Shown one piece after another: positions 16,060 to 22,914 of a stretch of DNA of 58,641 nucleotides (positions are counted from its first letter, which is position 1; the number at the start of each line of letters is the position of its first letter). The stretch is taken from positions 1 to 58,641 of the forward strand of contig MTND01000029.1 of assembly GCA_002010305.1 (NCBI GenBank), given 5' to 3'. Source of the DNA: Archaeoglobi archaeon JdFR-42. GTDB lineage: Archaea; Halobacteriota; Archaeoglobi; Archaeoglobales; JdFR-42. Under the pieces are notes generated by a model that saw only the letters and a list, made by a program, of their open reading frames with translations, searched no databases and was not told where the DNA came from. A program made the position numbers and the translations under genes.

Positions 16060-16479
16060 ATGAAGGATATTCCTGAAGATGTTGTAAGGTTAATTGAAAA
16101 ACCCATGATCGCCAGCCTAGCCACCTCTATGGATGATCAGCCACATGTCGCTCCTGTCTGGTATCTTTACGAAGGTGGAAAGATTTACATCTCCACTTCT
16201 GGTAAAAAAGTGAGAAATATCAGAGGAAATCCTAAAGTTGCCATTTCTATCGAAGAGAGTGAAAAAGGCATTCCTGGTTGGAGGGTGATTCTCCTTGGTT
16301 CAGCCTCAATTATAGAAGATAAAGAGATCATTAAAAACATCAGCAAGAGAATTTTTACCAGATATAGAGGAGAAGATATGAGCAACTGGGGAGATCATCT
16401 TAGAAAAATAGTAACTGATCCGCCAGAGACTTCTGTCGTTCTTGAGGTTGAGGTAGAGAGAATAATTCCTCCCGAGTAG
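16060..16479 (+). CDS. Pyridoxamine 5'-phosphate oxidase-like flavin/F420-binding protein
   Basis: This 139-residue protein has the split beta-barrel pattern of the PNPOx-like superfamily: MIASLATSMDDQPHVAPVWYLYEGGKIYISTSGKKVRNIRGNPKVAISIEE. These small dimers bind FMN, haem or F420 and carry out redox or protective reactions. The family alone does not fix cofactor or substrate. A GGTGAT ribosome site lies five bases ahead of the ATG and a TTATTAAATAA promoter element near 16020-16031. It stands alone. Confidence 0.8.
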   Translation: MKDIPEDVVRLIEKPMIASLATSMDDQPHVAPVWYLYEGGKIYISTSGKKVRNIRGNPKVAISIEESEKGIPGWRVILLGSASIIEDKEIIKNISKRIFTRYRGEDMSNWGDHLRKIVTDPPETSVVLEVEVERIIPPE

Positions 16480-16683
16480 TTTCTATATATAGAAAATTTA
16501 TAGCTTAATCTCGATTCTTGCATTTTTGAAAGAAAAAATTGTTCTGAATTTGTATTTATCTCCTGTAAACGATTATAAACCGTAATGGCGTATATGGGAG
16601 AGCGAGGATCCAGTTTTGATCTCCAGTCATACAGGATAGATATAATGGGTTCTACAGCATTGAATTGTACAGGTGAGGAATAA

Positions 16684-17061
16684 ATGAAAAGAAACAAGTT
16701 GATAATCGGATTCGGAATCGCCCTCTTTATTGTGATTGCTAGTGGAACTGTCAATGCCATGATGATGGGTGGCATGGGATACGGAAGAACAGGATGGAGT
16801 TATGGTATGGGCGGAATGTCCGGTATGGGTGGTATGGGCTATGGAATGGGATACGGAATGGATGCTCCAGGAGGATATGGTCAGAATCCCTATTATGGTG
16901 GATGCTCTATGATGGGTGATTATGGCTATGGGCCCTATGGATATGGTTCTGGATATGGAGATGAGAGACATCCCGTATATGGAAATTATATTCCGGGCAT
17001 CAATGTACCACAGAAATCCACTCTGAGTAACATCTTTTCCTTCTTCAGAATGGGCCTCTAA
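16684..17061 (+). CDS. Met/Gly/Tyr-rich secreted protein
   Basis: This 125-residue protein has a signal peptide (about residues 1-25, ending TVNA), then a low-complexity region made of GMGGM, GYGMGYGMD, YGYGPYGYG-type units (about 26-97) and a more ordinary C-terminus (IPGINVPQKSTLSNIFSFFRMGL). It has one mature Cys. Many exposed Met residues suggest binding of soft metals such as copper, or a structural surface role, but neither is shown. A 32-codon frame ends directly at its ATG (TAA-ATG). No homologue family is recognised. Confidence 0.7.
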   Translation: MKRNKLIIGFGIALFIVIASGTVNAMMMGGMGYGRTGWSYGMGGMSGMGGMGYGMGYGMDAPGGYGQNPYYGGCSMMGDYGYGPYGYGSGYGDERHPVYGNYIPGINVPQKSTLSNIFSFFRMGL

Positions 17062-17075
17062 AACTAATACACTCT

Positions 17076-17091
17076 CTCCCCTCTTTTTTCC
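17076..17091 (+). terminator. T-rich terminator
   Basis: CCCCTCTTTTTTCC follows the stop of the Met-rich protein by about 15 bases; a six-T run suits archaeal termination. Confidence 0.35.
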
Positions 17092-17121
17092 TAATTTGAA
17101 ACGATAAAAGAAATTTATAAC

Positions 17122-17523
17122 TCATATCAGAGTATCAGGATCATTCTTGAGGACCGCACTCCACCACCACATGGCCATATCTACCAGATCTTTGCTGAAA
17201 AGTCCAGATAATCGGTACTCTCCTTTTTTAATGGATATCAGTCCAGCCCCCAGCAACTTATTTCTCATAGAGTAGAAGGAAGAACGCCCCATATTCAGGG
17301 TTTTCATAGTCTCTTCCCATTCATCCACCCTCAATGGCTCCTTTGATTTTTGTCTCTCTTCTACAATGTTAATGAATTCCATGGCTTTCAGAGCCACTTC
17401 TTCTTTCCGGAATAAACGTCGCATCAACTCAAGAAAAGGATTTTTTGATTGAGTGATTCTTGCATAGGTCTCAGAGCGGATGACAATAGAAGTGGAGGTT
17501 CTGGGAGCATCCTTTACTTTCAT
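17122..17523 (-). CDS. Small winged-helix-like protein, unknown role
   Basis: This 133-residue soluble protein has a C-terminal stretch that reads like a winged helix ([39 protein letters not shown], about residues 68-107), followed by a Trp-rich helix [10 protein letters not shown]. The N-terminal part is helical and basic ([28 protein letters not shown]). It is most likely a DNA-binding regulator. Its target cannot be told; a TATA-like element lies about 25 bases ahead of the start (TATATAAAG-type sequence at 17547-17556). Confidence 0.6.
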   Translation of the reverse strand: MKVKDAPRTSTSIVIRSETYARITQSKNPFLELMRRLFRKEEVALKAMEFINIVEERQKSKEPLRVDEWEETMKTLNMGRSSFYSMRNKLLGAGLISIKKGEYRLSGLFSKDLVDMAMWWWSAVLKNDPDTLI

Positions 17524-17617
17524 ACTCCTGAATGGATTTAAAAAATATATAAAGGGTATGGTTAGATAGCTAGATATACTGTAAATGCATGTTCAGCTTG
17601 ATTTTCGCGATTCCTGG

Positions 17618-17797
17618 CTATGCAAGAGGTTTCCCAGCAATTCCAAGGTTTTCCTTCGGCTCTTCTCTGATTACAACCCATACCTTTTCAGGAGTTGTTC
17701 CGAGTGTCTCACAAACGGTGCTGGTAATGGCCTCAATAAGCTTCCTTTTGGTCTCCCGTGGACGCCCTTCATACATGGTTACTTCTATCAGGGGCAT
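17618..17797 (-). CDS. 4-oxalocrotonate tautomerase family protein
   Basis: This 59-residue protein begins MPLIEVTMYEGRP, so removal of Met exposes the catalytic Pro1. The rest matches the family closely: KRKLIEAITSTVCETLG, then the VWVVIREEPKENLGIAGKPLA closing segment with the catalytic-type Arg39 region. Such proteins form small oligomers that catalyse enol-keto tautomerisation; the substrate is unknown. The gene is short and easily missed. The two longer frames on the plus strand over the same bases are shadows. Confidence 0.85.
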   Translation of the reverse strand: MPLIEVTMYEGRPRETKRKLIEAITSTVCETLGTTPEKVWVVIREEPKENLGIAGKPLA

Positions 17798-17880
17798 GAT
17801 TTTGAATCTATTTTGATAGTATTTACCATTTTTGAATCAAAAAGCGTAGGAGAATAACTTTTTCTGATATGGAAAGGGAT

Positions 17881-17889
17881 ATATATAAT
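17881..17889 (+). promoter_or_regulatory. TATA box of the dCMP deaminase gene
   Basis: GGATATATATAATGG is a strong TATA element. Its centre lies 25 bases before GTG 17908, which points to a leaderless message starting at that codon. Confidence 0.55.
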
Positions 17890-17907
17890 GGATAAATGCT
17901 GGGTTAT

Positions 17908-18354
17908 GTGCGTCCGACCCTTGATAAGTACTTTATGGAAATTGCCAGAGTTGTGGCAACTCGTTCTACCTGTTTGCGGAACAACGTTGGGGCTGTGATT
18001 GTAAGGGATAAACAGATTCTATCCACCGGCTACAATGGTGCTCCTTCTGGTCTGCCTCATTGCTTAGATATAGGTTGCCTTAGAGAAGAACTGAAGATTC
18101 CTTCAGGAGAGAGGCATGAATTGTGCAGGGCAGTACATGCAGAGCAGAACGCTATTATCCAAGCGGCTGTACATGGAGTTAGCCTAGAAGGGGCTACCAT
18201 ATACACAACCCACCAGCCATGTATAATGTGTGCCAAGATGATAATAAATGCAAAAATACGAAGGGTTGTATACGGAAAGAAATATGCCGATACCAACGGA
18301 CTCCAATTTCTCAGGGATGCTGGAATTGAAATTGTGTATATCCCCACAGAATAG
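17908..18354 (+). CDS. dCMP/cytidine deaminase family zinc enzyme
   Basis: This 148-residue protein has the zinc deaminase motifs: [11 protein letters not shown] (His-Ala-Glu, zinc His and catalytic Glu) and [12 protein letters not shown] (two zinc Cys). It also has [14 protein letters not shown] and the extra [10 protein letters not shown] segment typical of ComEB/dCMP deaminases. It would make dUMP from dCMP for thymidylate synthesis. GTG 17908 is preferred because the family starts at MRPxxDxYFM and the TATA position predicts a leaderless start here; the upstream ATG at 17896 would add four residues. Confidence 0.9.
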   Translation: MRPTLDKYFMEIARVVATRSTCLRNNVGAVIVRDKQILSTGYNGAPSGLPHCLDIGCLREELKIPSGERHELCRAVHAEQNAIIQAAVHGVSLEGATIYTTHQPCIMCAKMIINAKIRRVVYGKKYADTNGLQFLRDAGIEIVYIPTE

Positions 18355-18416
18355 GTTCTCTAGAGCTAATGAGTAATAAAGGAAAATTGTATGACATACG
18401 TAATACAAAACATACT

Positions 18417-18427
18417 CTTTTATATTT
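18417..18427 (+). promoter_or_regulatory. TATA box of the peptide-radical SAM operon
   Basis: CTTTTATATTT lies about 25 bases ahead of the second Met codon (18446) of the peptide gene. This gives the peptide and radical SAM genes their own promoter, separate from the deaminase gene. Confidence 0.45.
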
Positions 18428-18439
18428 TTCAGTAGGGTT

Positions 18440-18541
18440 ATGTTCATGCACCAGGATGTAATGACCTACAGACTTGAGTGTGAAGCAGAAGATGGGGGTC
18501 TGACCCATTACGTGATGATGGGTGACAACTCCCCCTTCTAA
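18440..18541 (+). CDS. Short peptide, candidate precursor for the adjacent radical SAM enzyme
   Basis: A 33-codon frame runs from ATG 18440 to TAA 18539-18541, 15 bases ahead of the radical SAM gene. The product begins MFMHQDVMTYRLECEAEDGG and ends LTHYVMMGDNSPF. It has one Cys, a Tyr-Arg-Leu-Glu-Cys core and a Thr-His-Tyr-Val stretch, and no membrane segment. A leaderless start at Met3 (18446) fits the TATA box better and would give 31 residues. A very short gene directly before a SPASM radical SAM enzyme is the layout of ribosomally made, post-translationally modified peptides, such as the CbpA/CbpB-type cassettes. Whether it belongs to any named precursor family cannot be told here. Confidence 0.6.
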   Translation: MFMHQDVMTYRLECEAEDGGLTHYVMMGDNSPF

Positions 18542-18556
18542 TTTTTTGGTGGTATT

Positions 18557-19822
18557 ATGGCAGAAAAAGAAGGTTTGATTCCACTGGATCATCCTACTCT
18601 GGAAGCATATCTTGATCCCGATTCAGGTTTTTGGGCCATATCCGGTAAGGAAGGGCTCTCTCAGGAAGTAGAGGCATTATGGAAATCTCGAAGACAGGAA
18701 CTTATTGAAAAAATGAGGAAATACAGGTTTGAAGTGAGATATAGTACAGCCTACATTAATCCGACAGATTTGTGCAATGCCTCCTGCCCCTATTGCTACT
18801 TACCTGATGAAGTAAAGGATCGTGGAAAAAGCATGGACTATGAAACTCTCTGCCAGATTCTGGAAGGTCTGGAAAAACTGAATGTACAATGGGTTGTATT
18901 TCATGGGGCAGAACCCCTTATTGTTAAAGAGATTCTCTTTAAAGCAATGGACGAGTTTGAATTTAATTATGGGATTCAGACCAATGGGCTCCTACTGGAG
19001 CCTTCTGATATGGACTTCATTATGGAAAGAAAAGCCAATCTTGGCGTCTCTCTGGATTCGCCTTTCAGAGATGTAAATGATATACTTAGAGGTACCGGGC
19101 ATTTTAAAAAGGTCTCAGAAATCCTAGATTATATGGAAGGATACCCTGGGATGAGCGTGGTAACCACCATAAACAGGTATAATTACCCTCATCTTGCTGA
19201 AATGGTTGATTTTCTTGCTGGTAAGGTCAATGTAATCCTTATGAATCCTGTTAGAGGGACGAGCTCAGGAGGAAGGGCCCTTAGACCACCAGTTGAAGAA
19301 TCTGCCATAGAGTTTATCAGAGCTGTGGAGAGAGCTATTGAACTATCTATGGAGGGTCAGAGAATCGTGATTGGAGATTTTGCCAATATGATCCTGGGAA
19401 TTGTAGCTCCAACTTCGCGGGTTTTGCAGTGTGATATCAGCCCTTGTGGTGGGGGAAGGAGATTCGTGTCCATTACCGCTGACAAAATGGTGTATCCGTG
19501 TGGAGAGTTTATTGGTATGGAGGAGTTTGCCCTTCCTTTTGATGTGTTTCTGAAAAGTACTCTCTCTGGGGATATACCTTTCATGGAAGTCAGAGAGAGA
19601 AAAGTTGAAGATATACAAGAATGTGCTTCCTGTGTTTACAGGCACATATGTGGGGCTCCCTGTCCCGGAGAGGTGTATTCTGAAAAAGGATCTCTTCTTG
19701 AAAAGAGTCCCTACTGTGAGTTTTATAAGCGAATTATAGATCATGCGTTCACTGTGATATCAGAAGGAAGAGAGAGATACGTTATACGAAATGAGAAAAT
19801 GAAGATGTTGTACAGGATCTAA
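18557..19822 (+). CDS. Radical SAM/SPASM peptide-modifying enzyme
   Basis: This 421-residue enzyme has the radical SAM cluster motif C73NASC77PYC80, a VVFHGAEPL SAM-binding strand and IQTNGLLL. A Cys-rich C-terminal SPASM-type region holds C292, C297, C315, C356, C359, C365, C369 and C387, enough for two further iron-sulfur clusters. SPASM enzymes typically form crosslinks or epimerise residues in short peptides. An N-terminal segment of about 55 residues could bind a leader. A GGTGGT site lies just ahead of the ATG, and the candidate peptide gene is 15 bases upstream. It resembles peptide-modifying CbpB-like enzymes; the assignment to that subfamily is from memory and unverified. Confidence 0.85.
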   Translation: MAEKEGLIPLDHPTLEAYLDPDSGFWAISGKEGLSQEVEALWKSRRQELIEKMRKYRFEVRYSTAYINPTDLCNASCPYCYLPDEVKDRGKSMDYETLCQILEGLEKLNVQWVVFHGAEPLIVKEILFKAMDEFEFNYGIQTNGLLLEPSDMDFIMERKANLGVSLDSPFRDVNDILRGTGHFKKVSEILDYMEGYPGMSVVTTINRYNYPHLAEMVDFLAGKVNVILMNPVRGTSSGGRALRPPVEESAIEFIRAVERAIELSMEGQRIVIGDFANMILGIVAPTSRVLQCDISPCGGGRRFVSITADKMVYPCGEFIGMEEFALPFDVFLKSTLSGDIPFMEVRERKVEDIQECASCVYRHICGAPCPGEVYSEKGSLLEKSPYCEFYKRIIDHAFTVISEGRERYVIRNEKMKMLYRI

Positions 19823-19859
19823 AGAGACTTCTATAGAGAAAAAAGCCATACCTTTAACA

Positions 19860-20576
19860 TCACCACAACTCTAGTTCAAAGTTTCTGTTAAGGGTGAGCA
19901 TATGCCCTCTCAGATCGATAAGTGGGTCCAGAGATTGTTTAACTTCCATTTTAAAACCGTTATCAGCCATCTTCCTGAAATAAAGAGTCACATCAAACAG
20001 TTTCTGAAGTATATTCTGTTTTGTTTTATCGATCACACCAGTCGGGTAGAAATGAACGATAAAGTTACCATTATACTCTGATCTGACAAAATCAAGGGCT
20101 TTTAGCAGTGCTTTAAATCCCTCTTCACCATAATAGTTAACGAAGTAATGCCATCCAAATGCAAATATGGCCAGTTTTCCCTTTACTTCCTTCATATAAC
20201 CATCTAACTTTGAGATGTATTCGAAAAGACTCTCTTCCCCAGTTCTGCCCTCTGGAATATATATCATATTATTACCGAATAATTTATCTGTGTTTCCTCC
20301 AAGCTTCAATATATCTATCTCATTCAGTTTGGGGATCTCTATCTGATATTTATGTTTAAGTATCTCTATGATTCTTTTTATCCTTCTGTATGGTGTGTTG
20401 CTATATATGCTGAACAGAATCCTGTATTGCTGGGAGTGAAGTGAAGGAATAAGGTATTTGAACATGAAGGAAAGGACTGGTGGGGGAGAGTCATACATTA
20501 TTAAGATGGTGCTGTCCTCAACAAATCCTCCTTGGAGTATCTGATCTATTTTTGGATGGCCAGTGGAGATGGTCAT
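19860..20576 (-). CDS. RecA/KaiC-like (RAD55/GvpD-type) protein lacking a P-loop
   Basis: This 238-residue protein opens with MTISTGHPKIDQILQGGFVEDSTILIM, the standard start of KaiC/RAD55-like ATPases. The Walker A position, however, reads YDSPPPVLSF with no Gly-Lys-Thr. The Walker B-like strand KLAIFAFGWHYFVN also lacks the acidic residue. It is therefore likely a non-ATP-hydrolysing relative, perhaps a regulator or binding partner. The start at 20576 has GGGTGA four bases ahead; the frame stays open 62 codons further upstream, but that part lacks the family pattern and overlaps glmM. It ends close to the radical SAM gene on the opposite strand. Confidence 0.7.
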   Translation of the reverse strand: MTISTGHPKIDQILQGGFVEDSTILIMYDSPPPVLSFMFKYLIPSLHSQQYRILFSIYSNTPYRRIKRIIEILKHKYQIEIPKLNEIDILKLGGNTDKLFGNNMIYIPEGRTGEESLFEYISKLDGYMKEVKGKLAIFAFGWHYFVNYYGEEGFKALLKALDFVRSEYNGNFIVHFYPTGVIDKTKQNILQKLFDVTLYFRKMADNGFKMEVKQSLDPLIDLRGHMLTLNRNFELELW

Positions 20577-20682
20577 GATTTCACCCTGTTTATGATAATA
20601 CTCATTATTATTAATAAAATTAACCCTTGGAATACATGTCGTCTGGAAAATATAAAAAGTGTATTCTAGAGTGAGGATTGAG

Positions 20683-22023
20683 TCAGGAAAGTATACTGGA
20701 CACTTCTCTTTTACCAAACTCAAGGAGGTCTTTTGCCCGGTTTTTATCCATAGATTCAGCAAAAATTCTGATTAAAGGCTCTGTTCCCGATGGTCTGATA
20801 AGAACCCATCCATCTTCGAAATTCAAACGGACGCCATCGGTAAAATCTCCATCTGGAAATCTATTTTTGAGTTCTTCCATAACTTTATTCCTGTTTTCAC
20901 ATGGAATTTTTTCTTTAATCATGTAGTATGAGGGCATATCTGACACAAGGGATGAAAGATCACTTTCCACAATCATTTCAAGAATTTTTGCCACAGCCAT
21001 CCCGCCATCTCTACAATACTGATGTTCCGGGAAGATTAGCCCCCCGTTTCCCTCTCCACCAAATACTGCACCCTCCTCTTTCATAACCTTTGCAACAGTA
21101 GGACTGCCTACTCTGGTGTAAATTACACTCCCGCCATGTTCCTTAACAACATCTTCTACGATCTTGGATGTGCTGATTGGAATAACCACCACTCCACCAT
21201 TGTGTTTATTGACGTATTCCCGAGCCAATAAAGCAAGAAGCACATCTTCTCTGATGAAATTTCCTTTTTCATCCACAAATACAGCCCTGTCGGCATCTCC
21301 ATCATGGGCAACTCCCAATTCTGCACCAATCTCTCTGACAACCCGTTTCAGTTCATTCAGCGCGTGCTCTTCTGGCTCAGGTTGTCTTCCCGGAAACATC
21401 CCGTCCAGATGACAGTTGATACTGATTACTCTGCAACCCAGCTTTTTCAGGATGCTGGGAGTGGTGAGAGATCCAACACCATTTCCCCCATCCACCACCA
21501 CTGTGAACCCCCGTCTTTTAATGGACTCAGAATCCACCCTGTCCACGATTCCGTTTACATACATATCCAGGCATGAATCGTGGAATAGCTGCCCTATCTC
21601 GTCCCAGCTCACCTTTTTAAAATTTCCAGAAAAAAACAGCTTTTCAGACTCTCGATCCATTTCATCTGTGAACTCAGTACCATCTTCCTGAATGAATTTA
21701 ACACCATTGTATTCCTTTGGATTGTGGCTGGCAGTGATTATGACACCTGCATCGGCATTGTTTTTGACATAATATTGAATGGCAGGAGTTGGAGATAGAC
21801 CCAGATCTACAACGTTCGAGCCTGTGGACAGTACCCCGGCAATAAGGGCATTTTTCAACATGGAGCTTGATATCCTGGCATCCATCCCAACAGCAATTGT
21901 ACCTTCTACCATGGATCCTATGACCCTTCCAAGGTTCATTGATATCTCTGGAGTGAGTTCTGTATTTGCTATTCCTCTAACCCCATTGGTTCCGAATAGC
22001 TGCCTATTTTTACTGTTCTCCAT
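20683..22023 (-). CDS. glmM: Phosphoglucosamine/phosphohexomutase GlmM
   Basis: This 446-residue enzyme has the phosphohexomutase hallmarks: FGTNGVRGIAN at the N-terminus, the phosphoserine loop ITASHNPKEYNG, the metal-binding GVAHDGDADRAVFVD, the sugar-binding GGEGNGGLIF and the C-terminal phosphate clamp VLIRPSGTEPLIRI. It converts glucosamine-6-phosphate to glucosamine-1-phosphate (or the related mannose or glucose step) for cell-surface sugars. It overlaps the moaE gene upstream by 14 bases, so both are co-transcribed. Confidence 0.93.
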   Translation of the reverse strand: MENSKNRQLFGTNGVRGIANTELTPEISMNLGRVIGSMVEGTIAVGMDARISSSMLKNALIAGVLSTGSNVVDLGLSPTPAIQYYVKNNADAGVIITASHNPKEYNGVKFIQEDGTEFTDEMDRESEKLFFSGNFKKVSWDEIGQLFHDSCLDMYVNGIVDRVDSESIKRRGFTVVVDGGNGVGSLTTPSILKKLGCRVISINCHLDGMFPGRQPEPEEHALNELKRVVREIGAELGVAHDGDADRAVFVDEKGNFIREDVLLALLAREYVNKHNGGVVVIPISTSKIVEDVVKEHGGSVIYTRVGSPTVAKVMKEEGAVFGGEGNGGLIFPEHQYCRDGGMAVAKILEMIVESDLSSLVSDMPSYYMIKEKIPCENRNKVMEELKNRFPDGDFTDGVRLNFEDGWVLIRPSGTEPLIRIFAESMDKNRAKDLLEFGKREVSSILS

Positions 22024-22699
22024 CTACCCACCTCTCTCCATCTTCCAAAACTTCCTTTTTCCATATCGGGACGAGTTTTTTTACCAGCTCCATGGAGTTT
22101 ATAATAACGGGCCATACATCCTGTCGGTGCCCTCCAGCTACAACAACATGAACTATATCGTCTCCAGCTTTGATTTTTCCAGTTCGATGGTAAATCCTGA
22201 CATCCACGATTCCATGGCTATTTCTTAGCTCGTTTTCTATTTCTCGCAGCTTGTCTCTCACTATTTCGTCATAGCTATCGAATTCGAGATGCAATACCCT
22301 TTTTCCTTGCTCGATTCCTCTAACGATACCACTGAAAGTGACAATGGCACCTGCTCTGTTAATCTCTTCATTGCTTTTAATTTTTCTGATGAGGGATGGC
22401 AAAGTCTCAAACTCTTCTAGGTCCTCTACTTTTTTATCAAAATCCGGATCTTCAGGGTCGAGATACGGAATATTTTTAAGACCATCCTCCAGATGGTAAA
22501 TAACGTAATCCGCTCCAAGAAAGGATAGGAGTTCATTAGCTCTGTCTATATCTGGTGGTAGTGAGATTTTTATATTATCGAAAGATATAGCCAGCTCTTT
22601 CTGGTTGCCACTTACCACAGCCACCTTACCCTTTGGAGATAATCTGCTTGAAACCTCTTCGACGGTTTTATAATCTCCCTTTATTGCGAAAAATCTCAT
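22010..22699 (-). CDS. moaE: Molybdopterin synthase catalytic subunit MoaE with N-terminal extension
   Basis: The C-terminal part of this 229-residue protein (about 110-225) matches MoaE: GAIVTFSGIVRG, VLHLEFDSYDE, DVRIYHRTGKIKAGDDIVHVVVAGGHRQD, and the catalytic-type Lys region VPIWKKEVLEDGERWVDG. MoaE inserts sulfur into precursor Z with MoaD. The first 110 residues form an extra alpha/beta domain with no motif I can name; similar extended forms occur in methanogens. Molybdopterin or tungstopterin enzymes, such as formylmethanofuran dehydrogenase, would need this product. Confidence 0.85.
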   Translation of the reverse strand: MRFFAIKGDYKTVEEVSSRLSPKGKVAVVSGNQKELAISFDNIKISLPPDIDRANELLSFLGADYVIYHLEDGLKNIPYLDPEDPDFDKKVEDLEEFETLPSLIRKIKSNEEINRAGAIVTFSGIVRGIEQGKRVLHLEFDSYDEIVRDKLREIENELRNSHGIVDVRIYHRTGKIKAGDDIVHVVVAGGHRQDVWPVIINSMELVKKLVPIWKKEVLEDGERWVDGEQ

Positions 22700-22731
22700 A
22701 CATGATTGTGGGGTAATGGGTGTAGATAAAA

Positions 22732-22914
22732 CTATCGAGAGTCTCCGATTCTGTGACCGAGGCCTGTAATTTTCTCGATTATTTTTTCTATTATCTGACC
22801 TTTATCTCCCTTAATCTGTACCTTCACTGTCTTTTTGAATAGGTCTCCTTTCACTTGCTTCACTCCTTCTATTTTAGAAATCGCATTTTTGATAGTCTCA
22901 ATACACCTTCGCAA
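22732..22914 (-). CDS. Detached C-terminal heavy-metal-binding (HMA) domain of the copper ATPase
   Basis: This frame from TTG 22914 encodes 60 residues (RRCIETIKNAISKIEGVKQV, then the VKVQIKGDKG strand, ending GLGHRIGDSR). It is an HMA domain missing only its first strand. That strand, LEILVPTMHC, is the tail of the ATPase in the other frame. Reading the two together with a one-base backward shift at the TGC codon (22911-22913) gives a perfect M-H-C-R-R-C metal motif. It is therefore the broken end of the ATPase, not an independent gene, unless frameshifting or separate initiation occurs. Confidence 0.75.
   Translation of the reverse strand: MRRCIETIKNAISKIEGVKQVKGDLFKKTVKVQIKGDKGQIIEKIIEKITGLGHRIGDSR

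Noticed and set aside
17585-17857. Two overlapping plus-strand frames of 75-90 codons
   Set aside because: They lie over the minus-strand 4-oxalocrotonate tautomerase gene, which has a clear family match; the plus frames show no family pattern.
20577-20762. 62-codon N-terminal extension of the RecA/KaiC-like protein
   Set aside because: It overlaps the glmM end, lacks the family pattern, and a GGGTGA site supports the later start.
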